Assembly (NCBI GenBank): GCA_024516155.1
Contig: JAJJXM010000051.1
Span: forward strand, 62,001-126,000
Direction of reading: 5' to 3'
Origin: Pyronema omphalodes
Taxonomy: Eukaryota; Ascomycota; Pezizomycetes; Pezizales; Pyronemataceae
Length of the DNA: 64,000 bases
Shown here: positions 55,827-64,000 of the stretch, piece after piece
Layout of the letters: every line of letters starts with the position of its first letter
Numbering within the stretch: the first letter of the stretch is position 1
Program-made: the position numbers and the translations under genes
Notes under the pieces: model-generated
The model's input: the letters and a program-made list of their open reading frames with translations, nothing else
The model's database searches: none
What the model was told of the DNA's origin: nothing

Positions 55827-56254
55827 TGAAGTGAGCAGGAGTGGGAGTTAAATGGGGATTGGGATTGGATACGCATGGTGCTTTTATTTTATATCTTTTT
55901 TTCTTCTTTTTCTTTTTTTGGATTTGTTGGATATGCAGTTTGAATGATTCATGATACGTCGTTTTATAACGTTTTTTTATACCCTTATCAATTGAAAACG
56001 TAGTTTACTGGCGGCTAGGTTGGTAATAGACAACGGGATTTCTTGTTTGTCGTCATTAAATTAAGAAGTTCAAAGTTTAAGGCTCGAAGTGTGCTGCTAT
56101 GGTCTATGTTCGAAAGTGAGTGTGAATTGAAATCTGGTTGCGTGAAAGTATGAAAACGGGATCAGAATTGGGAGGTTTTGCATATGTAGTGGGCTGGTGT
56201 GAAGAACACAGAGAAAAATAATATTAATCGAGCGAAAAAAAAAAAAAAGAATGT
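55827..56254. other. SMC4 trailer
   Basis: AT-rich, with a T-rich stretch at 55880-55920 and an A-run of about 14 at 56235-56248 just beyond the 3' end of the minus-strand tRNA. On the tRNA strand this is a T-run, the RNA polymerase III terminator. Confidence 0.6.
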
Positions 56255-56354
56255 TGACGGAAGTGGGACTTGAACCCACGCTCAGTTTCCCGAACCAGGA
56301 ATCGATATTAAGGTAACCTTAACCTGGCGCCATAACCAACTCGGCCATCCCGCC
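56255..56354 (-). tRNA. tRNA-Leu(AAG) with a 16-nt intron
   Basis: On the minus strand, acceptor stem GGCGGGA pairs with TTCCGTC (two G-U pairs), with discriminator A at 56255. The D arm is GCCGAGTTGGTTATGGC; the anticodon stem is CCAGG/CCTGG with loop TTAAGG-T, anticodon AAG. The intron, 56301-56316, sits after position 37 and contains CCTTAA, complementary to the anticodon region as in canonical pre-tRNA introns. A long variable arm (TTCGGGAAACTGAGC, five-pair stem) marks a type II tRNA, and the T arm is GTGGG TTCAAGT CCCAC. The mature length is 84 nt. A T-run follows as the terminator. Confidence 0.96.
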
Positions 56355-57160
56355 TATTTATGTGCTTTGACAACAATTAAAATCAATAAAATATATAAAG
56401 TATAGCATAGGATTGCTTCAAGCAACAGCAAAATTGAATTGCTGGATGTAACTCATAGATCAGCATCTTGGTGTTCCATCAAGTTGGATTCAGAAAACCT
56501 AGACGCCACTAGTTTGTACGCTTGGGGCTAGGTGTGAGCAACATCACCTACAGTCTGTGACAGGATGAAAACACAGCAAAGTGGCATCGATATCAAAAAT
56601 CTTGTAGGAAGAGAAATAGTATTCTGTCATAAATTAAAAAGCAAAAACTATTCAGAAGAAGAAGAAAAACAGGTGAAAAAAAATAAAAAGCAACGCTATT
56701 AAATACCAATATAGACATTTTCCACCGCAGATCATGGCATCCTATGGGTATCCACGGTCACATAAACTCAACCCAAACTCCCATTAAACGCCTCAAACAA
56801 ATAAACAAGTAAATATAGGAAAGAAATAAAGGAAAAGGTAAATGTAAACTTAAGTATAGTTCATCGCTGAAGTATCCCTATTCACTTCCACGTCATCTTT
56901 GACTATTGGTAGCCTTCGTGGTTTTTCACCCGGCGCCATGGATTTGCCCTGTCCAAACAACCCGTTCAACCTATCCAACTCTCCTCCTATTAACTCTCCT
57001 CCTATTAACTCTCCTCCTATCAAGCCTCCTCCTAGAAAACCCCCTTCCCGAACAACCTTCCTCCTAGCAACCTTCCTCCCACCAACCTTGCTCCAATCAG
57101 TCCTCCCATCAGTCCTCCTCCTAACAACCCTCCACCTACCAGCCCCACCGCCACCATCAT
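56355..57160. other. Gap between tRNA-Leu and the proline-rich gene
   Basis: AT-rich sequence up to about 56900, no gene seen. At 56981-57035 there is a CTCCTCCTATTAA-type repeat of three to four copies (the unit CCTATTAACTCTCCT recurs). It lies in the probable trailer of the minus-strand gene. Confidence 0.5.
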
Positions 57161-59053
57161 CTACACCTCCACCCTCAACCGTCCCATATCACTAACCGCT
57201 CTCGCACCCTTCCTCATCGCACCCCTTCCACCCCTTACAGTCCCCACCCTAACACTCCTCGCCAATTTCAACCCCCGCGCACTATTCCCCCTCTTCAAAC
57301 CCTCCACCTCCAACCCCAACCCTAAAGTCCCCTCCTCATCCCTAAGCACCGCAACAACTTCCTCAAACTCATCCGTATATTCCTCATTATCCAACTCCTC
57401 ATCCAAATCCGACCATACCGTATCTTTAAATGTCAATGTCCTTCGAATTTGTGTGAATAATCCTAGGCCTCCTAATAAGTTCGGATTATCCACCTGCGAT
57501 TGTGGGGTTGATGTTTGGGAAGTAGAGTTGTCGCTGGAAGGAGAGGGGGCGCTGATATCTAATACTGGAACTGAAGAAGTGGAAGTCCTTGGTAGTGATC
57601 GTGGTGATACATTTTCGGGGGAAGTAGCTGATGTTAGAGAGTTGATATCCGAAGTAGCACCATTCGGAACAATCTGAGAAGCAGGTGGATCAGAAGGGTT
57701 GATTTTCGGCGATGCACCAGGTGTATTCGGTAGCAGAACTGAATCCTCCATAGTAAATAATGCCGGAGGTAAAATTGGGGAATCAATGGATGTATTCGAG
57801 ACATGGGCACGGACGGATTTTGCAGATCTTAGAGGGGATCCTGATGGGTCTACTTGGGTGACGACAGGTTTTCTGGATTTCGGCGGTTGTTCCAGTTGTG
57901 TATATTTCGCCACATCGAGTTTTGGTGGGGCAAAGTTGAGGTTTAATCGGTAGAGTTCGGGCAGCTCAATTCGTGAGGTTATCATCTTGGATAAGTCGAT
58001 TTGAGGACGGGTCTGGGATTCGAGTATGGGCATGGAGGGGCTTGGTTTGCGGGTAATTGGGGATTTGGGTTTGGTGACTGGGATTTCGTCTTCCAGATCC
58101 TCGGGCATTGGGGCGTCTGTTAACTCCACTCTTTTCAGGTGGGAGAATTTTTCAATGACTGCTTGTTGTGGGGAAGAGTTGGGGGATGTTTTTGCTGTTG
58201 AAGCTGAAAAGTTGCTATTGATGCTTTTGGCTGAGGATGTTGAACCGCTGGAAATTCGTCGGGATACTTCTTCTGCGGTTTTCTTCTTTCCGGATTGTGA
58301 TGCTGAGGATGGGCTTTCTGATGCTTCCAATTCCTGGGGTTCGTAACTTACGGCTGGAACTTCAACTGGGGATTCTGATGCATCGTCGAAGAAATATGGT
58401 ACATCATAGCTGAATGGTGCTAGTAAACTGGCGGATGTATCAAATATCGATTGCTTTCGTTGGACTATTGGACTAACTGGGCTCATAGGTGACTCTCCAC
58501 TCCTATTCCGTAGTTCTCGCTCAATGTCATCTATCTCGGCTTGAACTAAGGCTGCGATTTCATCAACTAGGGGGTTAGATGTTGACCGTTTTGGCGATCT
58601 GATGGGCTCTTTTGGAGGAGGCGGAGGAGGTGAAGGAGAGGGTGGCCGTTGCATTGCTCCGAAGGGAACATAATTTTGTTGAGTCCATGCTGCTGGTGGA
58701 TCCCAAGTATAGCGAGAGGCTATTGGATGAGGTGGACAACTTGTACGAGGGTTGTGACGACTGGCATAGGTGACTGTGTAGGGTACGTAGCTTCCTTGCC
58801 CTTGGTTCCCATGGTTTGAGGTCTGGTACTTTGGCGGGGGTTGACAGCTGGTTGGTCTGGTTGGTTGGAATCCCGAATAGTACTCAGTGTAGTACGGCGG
58901 AGGCGTTGGGAGGTTCGGAAGGCTTGGAGGTGGTGCAGGTACGGGTGGAGGGTAGTACTGTGGCTGTAAGTGAGTGTTGATCTGTGGTAACTGGCTTGGT
59001 TGTGGACGGCGGGATCGATATTGTAATGATGATGGGATTGTTGAGTGTGACAT
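57161..59053 (-). CDS. Unknown proline/serine-rich fungal protein with PPxY motifs
   Basis: A single exon of 630 residues, family not recognised. The first 150 residues are Pro/Tyr/Gln-rich and include two PPxY-type motifs (TPPPYYTEYY, QPPPKYQ) that could bind WW domains. A conserved-looking helix LVDEIAALVQAEIDDIEREL follows at about residues 162-181, then long Ser/Thr/Pro-rich disordered sequence. The C-terminal 110 residues look ordered: LLGGLGLFTQIRRTLTFKDT, then VWSDLDEELDNEEYTDEFEE, then a basic tail (VRGGRGAMRKGARAVSDMG). There is no signal peptide or membrane segment. The WW-binding motifs invite comparison with the Rsp5 adaptor at 6.3 kb, but no link is shown. The start is the first ATG of the frame. 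Confidence 0.65.
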   Translation of the reverse strand: MSHSTIPSSLQYRSRRPQPSQLPQINTHLQPQYYPPPVPAPPPSLPNLPTPPPYYTEYYSGFQPTRPTSCQPPPKYQTSNHGNQGQGSYVPYTVTYASRHNPRTSCPPHPIASRYTWDPPAAWTQQNYVPFGAMQRPPSPSPPPPPPKEPIRSPKRSTSNPLVDEIAALVQAEIDDIERELRNRSGESPMSPVSPIVQRKQSIFDTSASLLAPFSYDVPYFFDDASESPVEVPAVSYEPQELEASESPSSASQSGKKKTAEEVSRRISSGSTSSAKSINSNFSASTAKTSPNSSPQQAVIEKFSHLKRVELTDAPMPEDLEDEIPVTKPKSPITRKPSPSMPILESQTRPQIDLSKMITSRIELPELYRLNLNFAPPKLDVAKYTQLEQPPKSRKPVVTQVDPSGSPLRSAKSVRAHVSNTSIDSPILPPALFTMEDSVLLPNTPGASPKINPSDPPASQIVPNGATSDINSLTSATSPENVSPRSLPRTSTSSVPVLDISAPSPSSDNSTSQTSTPQSQVDNPNLLGGLGLFTQIRRTLTFKDTVWSDLDEELDNEEYTDEFEEVVAVLRDEEGTLGLGLEVEGLKRGNSARGLKLARSVRVGTVRGGRGAMRKGARAVSDMGRLRVEV

Positions 59054-60710
59054 TTTTGCGAAGTAGGATTCGAATTCGGACAGCAGGTTACCTGCCGGGA
59101 GGGATGGAAGTATTTATTATACGAACTTAGGGATGGGAAAAAGCAGATCCGGATCTGGGCCTGACGATACGATGGGGCCACGGATCCCGTCTTTGTTAGC
59201 TGATGCTGATGTAGTGAGACGTGTGAGCTGGTTACGATTTTACCCACAAATAACTATCAGCCTTTCAGCCTGCCTTTGATTGGGTCACACACTGATATAT
59301 CCAATAACAAATACTCAACCCTTGCATCGTTTTAAGATCTAGGCATCATGTATTTTTGAAACGAAGAAACCTTATTCCTCACAGTGCAAATGATGTATTC
59401 TGCATACCCTTTCGTGGCTTTGCTTTGTACCTAGATACAACTTTAAGTCCGGCGCTTTGTTGTAACACCACTCCCGATTTTTCCTTCCATACAACAGGAA
59501 ATGCCAAGATCACTGCCTTCCATCAAGCACCATGTATCTTTTAATGATTATGGTTAAAATTAGCTATTATATGTCTCGTAATTCTTTAAACCTCTGAATT
59601 AATGGCTATGATGTTACTATGTGTGAATTGTATGGGGTGCGCCATACTTAACGCAACCCCCTGGTACTTCGTGTGAGAGGAGGTGTGTGGCTATATTAAG
59701 CGGTTCTCGGATTTGACAGGGTACAGTACACCATCCCAGGAAAACGAGGTTGCATGCATGGAATGTGCATAGAATGCTGGGGTAAATCAGGCTGACGTGG
59801 TACAAGCTTCGTAAATAACACGGATGTGACATTTCGTTTAAACTCAGCCTTCTGAGAAGTGCAAGTGAGGAAAAAAGAAAAAGAAATGAACAAACACAAT
59901 GTCGACCCGAAAATATTCACATCCTTCATTCTTCGGAACAGAACCCCTGATTGTACTACAAACAATCTGTGAAAATAAAGGTCAGCAACACTCCGGTTGT
60001 TCGGCCGGGAGTAATGGAAAACATCCCAGCCGTTCGCCAAGTCTTCATGGATAAGCACTCGTGTTTATGCACCATGTAACGTAATGCCCACCGGTTCCTG
60101 CATAAATCCCAAATAACAGTCAGCATCTGGCGCAACGATATTTCACCGGTGTTTATGTACGAGTAATATTATTTCTCTTTTAGAAAGGACGATGGAGCAT
60201 TTCCGTTCATTCGTCCACCGAGTTTATTAACCATGCGATGAGGAAAGGAACGATCCAACGACCCAACAACCTTAATTTCTCGTGTTCAGCTTTTGTGACA
60301 GCACAGCACGTGCATGTCACACCGCATGTCACATGGCATATCGAAAGCATAAATTTTTTGCGGCTGTGAATCGAGCTGATATAGTCAAAGTTACAAATGT
60401 CGGGTATAGAATTGGTGCCTATTTTTGCTGGGTTCAATGGGCCTGCACGACGATCATTTTGGCGCAGGCGATTTAGCCGCAGTGCATTCCTGGTTCCTGG
60501 AAGCGCTGGCTTAGTGAGACTGCATAAAGTTTCAACTTGATGCGCTTGATTTTAAACATTCTCAGGTAAGAACACATTTCAAATCATATTCGAGGAGAGT
60601 CGATGAATTACTGTCTATGTACATGTTATCCAGACTATCCTACAAATCCTCGATCCACCTCAACCAACGAGTGACGCCGGGCAAAAAATTCTTACTACGC
60701 CGGTAGAAGT
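59054..60710. other. Intergenic region, no gene supported
   Basis: About 1.66 kb. It has the promoter of the proline-rich gene at the left and the trailer of the MFS gene at the right. Frames near 59696-60058 and 60207-60437 lack conserved character. No tandem array is seen. Confidence 0.5.
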
Positions 60711-63009
60711 TTAAACACGTCTCACCGGGTCTCTCTGCGCGTTGACGTAGTCGGGGTTCCCGTACAACTTGACCTCGTAGTCCTCAAGCTTCGGTGGTTG
60801 AACGTCCTGGAACAAGAAGTATCTCTTGAAGAAGTACGGAATCTGAGCTGCTCCGTATCTAGCGTGTGCCTTGGAAGACACCGAGAACACAGCGTCAAGC
60901 TCTTCAAGAGTCTTTCCTTTTGTTTCTGTTTCAAGCGTTAGTTTCTACATCCTCTTCGCGAGACATGGGGTCGGCTAACCTGGTAGACAGAACAAAGTAG
61001 CGAAGAACCCGAAGATGTTCCATGCGGCATAAAATGCACTGTTCACCGAGTCAGTATTATATTTTTTTGTGTTGCTAATTGGTATGAATTGCACTTACAA
61101 TGCACCCTGGCTAGTGAAGTTCTTCTCAAGGGAGAACCAGGTGACGGCAAGGAGCCAGTTAAAACCCCAGGTGGTGGCGGTAGCAAGGGACATCCCGATG
61201 TCACGGATGTAGAGAGGATATGCCTCTGCTGAGTAGGTGAAGGGCACTGGTCCCTCACCGGGTGAATAGAAAATCGCAAACATGTAGATACCGAGTGCGA
61301 TACATCCGATTCTCGCCGGGGAGGTATCCTGACCGGCATCAATCCAGAAACAGAACCCGGTGAAGAGTAGGCAAATTGCCATACACGGGAAAGTAGTAAG
61401 CAGGAGGTTCCTACGGCCAAAGGTATCAATGGTGTAGACAGCGGGCAAGGCGAAGAGAAAGTTGATGATTCCGAAGCCAAGAGAAGCCAAAAGAGCGTGT
61501 CGATGGCTGAAACCGGCGTTCACAAAGATCGTCGAGGAGTAATAAGCGATTACATTAACTATGTTGTACATCGTTAGCAATTTATTAAGGTTAAGTCTAG
61601 GATACCCAGTCGATTACTCACTTCCGCAGAATTGCTGCATGAACATCACTATCTCAGAGGCAATCATGGCACGAAGATTACGGCCGACGGTGAACATCTC
61701 CTTAATCTTCTTGAAACCCCGAGCCATGCGGGACTCGTTCTGGAGGAGGACGTGCATGTAGAATAGGTCACGGGCGGCCTGAAGCTTGCTACGACGGAGA
61801 CGACAAAGGGATTCAAAAGCCTTGTTGTGTTGGCCTATGCTCATCAGGTAGCGAGGAGACTCGGGCTGTGAAGTGTAAGTTGATGAAAATCAAAGAATAG
61901 AAATATACTTACACAGAAGTAAACTTGGCAGCAGACAATAATCGGAGGAACCATAGCAGAAGCCAACATCATACGCCAGTTCAAGCCCTCGATGGAATCG
62001 GAGTGGACATTCATGAAGACAACGCCCATGACACATCCAATCATAATACCAAACGCGGTCCACATTTGCCACATCATGACAAGTGCTCCACGAATGGCCG
62101 GGGGAGAACATTCGGCGGCGTAAATAGGGACGGTACTAGACTTAGGGCCAATCCCCAGGCCGAGGAAAAACCGAGCAATGAACAGGTGCCACCAGTTATT
62201 TGCGAAAGCTTGCCAAAGACAGGTAACTGCACTGATAAAGCAAGTCACCATGATGGTGTTTCTTCGGCCAAACCACTTATTGAAAGGGGCGGTAAGCCTA
62301 CAAAAGTATTAGCTTGACCAATGGTCTACGAAGCACAAGGCAATAGTTACCAGCAACCCAGTAAAAAGCAGCACAGATAGGGGGCGCTGTTGACCATCCC
62401 TTTAATCCACTCATTATCTTCAATGCCAAACTGTTTGAAGAAGAACAGATTGGCCCCATTGATAACCTATAACCGATGGCTTCGGATTAGCTAAGTTCCG
62501 GTGTAATAATCCATCAGGGTTGCGCTTACACTTTCGTCCATCCCCTGGACGGCTGCGGCTACGGAACACATGACAACCATGTGGTACCTATCATCGCGTT
62601 AACACTCTCCAATTTCTCAACTCAATAAATTCTGAAATTTTAAAGCAACTGCAGTAAAGACACGTTGGTAAACTTACAGAGCTGCAGGCTGTCGCCATTT
62701 TTTCGTGACTTCTTCTTCCAAAATTACGGCGTCTTGCGCAGTAAACATGCCCTTGGGCAGCTCCTTGAACTGAAGGGGCTCATCAAGGGAAGCCAACACG
62801 GCACCCTTACGAAAATCCTCAGTGTACAACTCCAGGTTATGTTTAACGGCATAATCATGCCCCATCTGCTGTAGTTCTGACAAAGATTTACCCTGGAGAG
62901 GCTTCGCAAGCTTGGCATCAATTTGCTGGGGGTTTGTATTAGCGGACGAAGGGGCCATGAGTCCGCCAACAATGACGGATCCCTCCTTATCGGCAACATT
63001 GTCGGACAT
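60711..63009 (-). CDS. MFS sugar-porter family transporter, eight exons
   Basis: Minus-strand exons 62678-63009, 62530-62587, 62351-62466, 61913-62297, 61622-61865, 61099-61558, 60980-61038 and 60711-60925 sum to 1869 nt, 622 residues, with consistent phases. The N-terminal cytosolic region is long (about 110 residues). Sugar-porter motifs follow: VVMCSVAAAVQGMDESVING, FNKWFGRRNT, GLGIGPKSSTVPIYAAECSP, PPAIRGALVMMWQ, PESPRYLMSIGQ, MQQFCGINVIAYYSSTIF, IDTFGRRNLLL, AEAYPLYIRDIGMSL and LPETKGKTLEELD. It has twelve membrane helices. It differs clearly from the porter at 31.9 kb in motif detail and exon structure, so the two are not recent duplicates. Substrate is unknown. All introns are 50-80 nt with GTAAGT/GTAACT-type donors. 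Confidence 0.88.
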
Positions 63010-64000
63010 TTTAAGCTTGGTTGGAAAAACTGTTTATGTCTTATCTGGTTCGATCAGTGCTAGAAGATTCAAGACACTGTCGATACGAGGCATAAACGAA
63101 ACGCAATCAATGCGAGTTTTAGTAGTCCAGAGAGCGAGGGGGTGGGAGCTGGTTTGATAGAATTGTGAGTTCGTAATCAGTATAAGCTCGAGTTATGGGT
63201 GTGCGAGGAATTCATTTGGGTGGATTAGGGGGGGCTTTTATAGTTATCGTGAGGATAGGACTCACGATGGAGGTTTCGGCGCTCGTGTGGGGAAAAGATG
63301 TTGCGTTTGCCGTTAAGCATTAACGGCCAGTATAGGAAGTGTCTGGTGATGCAGAAATTATCATACATGAGGACTCTCAAATAGCCTTCTATACATATCA
63401 TTTCCTCTTGGATAGTCGTAGCTATCCGAATACTTCATCACGAATATTGGCGAGCTGTCAAGTTTTTTCCCTTGGGTTTCTTTCATTTCTCCCAATTGAA
63501 ACCCATGGAGGCCGTGGATCCCTTTGAATCTCGTACTTCCCGCGAACAACATCATACCAGGCTTTACGTCAACCCGGGTATTCCACAAAGACCGCGGGCC
63601 GAATCGCGGTTGTGGAAACCGCATCAACCATCTTTACCTTTCCTTGGTCCGGACAAAGTACACAAGTCATGAGCGTCCTCTGTTGAAACCCCGTCATTAA
63701 CGACTCTTTGATATCAGGTAATAATTGGACACCAAATTAGCGAATTCAATATATTGTAACGTTAACGATCTCATATTCGCTTGTGTGCCGTCATAAGCTA
63801 TGGTTCGCCGCTCGCTTATACACGGATCCGTCAACATCGCCGACGCCGATTCGTGATTATTTATCCTCACGGATTTCAGATAATTTACAAGACTGAATGT
63901 TTTTTGGTCTGTAATATCAAGTCTCAAGAAAATACATAGCTGACCCCGTGGAGTTGGATTCTTTCTCAGTACTGCTGTTTACTCTACGCCAGCACCAACT
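63010..64000. other. Upstream region of the MFS gene, no gene supported
   Basis: Nearly 1 kb to the window edge. Open frames on either strand (for example 63361-63627 on minus) have no recognisable motif. A neighbouring gene may begin beyond position 64000. Confidence 0.4.

Noticed and set aside
31913..63009. The two MFS sugar porters as a duplicated pair or part of a sugar-use cluster
   Set aside because: They are about 27 kb apart, with different exon structures and motif details, and the genes between them are unrelated housekeeping functions.

Overview
This window is nuclear DNA of a filamentous ascomycete fungus (Pezizomycotina). A leotiomycete-type genome fits the protein sequences best, but that is an impression and was not tested by a search. 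The evidence is dense single-copy eukaryotic genes on both strands, short introns (about 50-180 nt, mostly 50-90) with GTATGT/GTAAGT-like donors and CTAAC/CTGAC branch sites, an intron-containing tRNA-Leu, and fungus-specific families (Nnf1, Gpi11, Ssh4/Ear1, Pba3). I support 25 protein genes and one tRNA. There is no operon, phage, CRISPR array or recognisable secondary-metabolite cluster.

Layout. 0.5-7.8 kb: kinetochore NNF1 with a decayed copy downstream, ribosomal protein eS25 (minus), and the Rsp5 adaptor SSH4/EAR1. 7.8-16 kb: a gene-free desert of short-unit tandem arrays, including a 356-bp TA-flanked inverted-repeat element inserted inside another tandem repeat. 16-19.7 kb: a ZIP zinc transporter and more arrays. 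19.7-29.5 kb: a compact run of an acidic unknown protein, proteasome chaperone PBA3, purine nucleoside phosphorylase PNP1, KAE1, RRP36, an FCP1-like/NIF-domain protein and a Gfo/Idh/MocA oxidoreductase. 29.5-31.9 kb: a gap holding a 794-bp Mutator-like miniature element with 103-bp terminal inverted repeats and a 10-bp target duplication. 31.9-46.5 kb: a sugar transporter, mitochondrial TrpRS (MSW1), an unknown protein, an amidohydrolase, GPI11, rhomboid protease PCP1, complex I subunit NDUFA12, PGS1 and ribosomal protein uL2. 47.7-64 kb: an aspartic-protease-like membrane protein, condensin SMC4, tRNA-Leu(AAG), a proline-rich unknown and a second sugar transporter.

The genes are mostly housekeeping and act in separate pathways. 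The one loose theme is mitochondrial function at 34-45 kb (MSW1, PCP1, NDUFA12, PGS1). NDUFA12 and PGS1 are divergent and share a 232-bp intergenic space.

The most unusual observations are in gene structure and repeats. The uL2 gene appears to use two GC-AG introns with the same 11-nt donor context. NDUFA12 needs a 7-nt microexon. Two unrelated non-autonomous transposons have intact ends. The NIF-domain gene stays open in frame for 61 codons past a TAG. I found no convincing new multi-gene system. All splice sites are inferred by eye from reading frame and family conservation, and no search was run.
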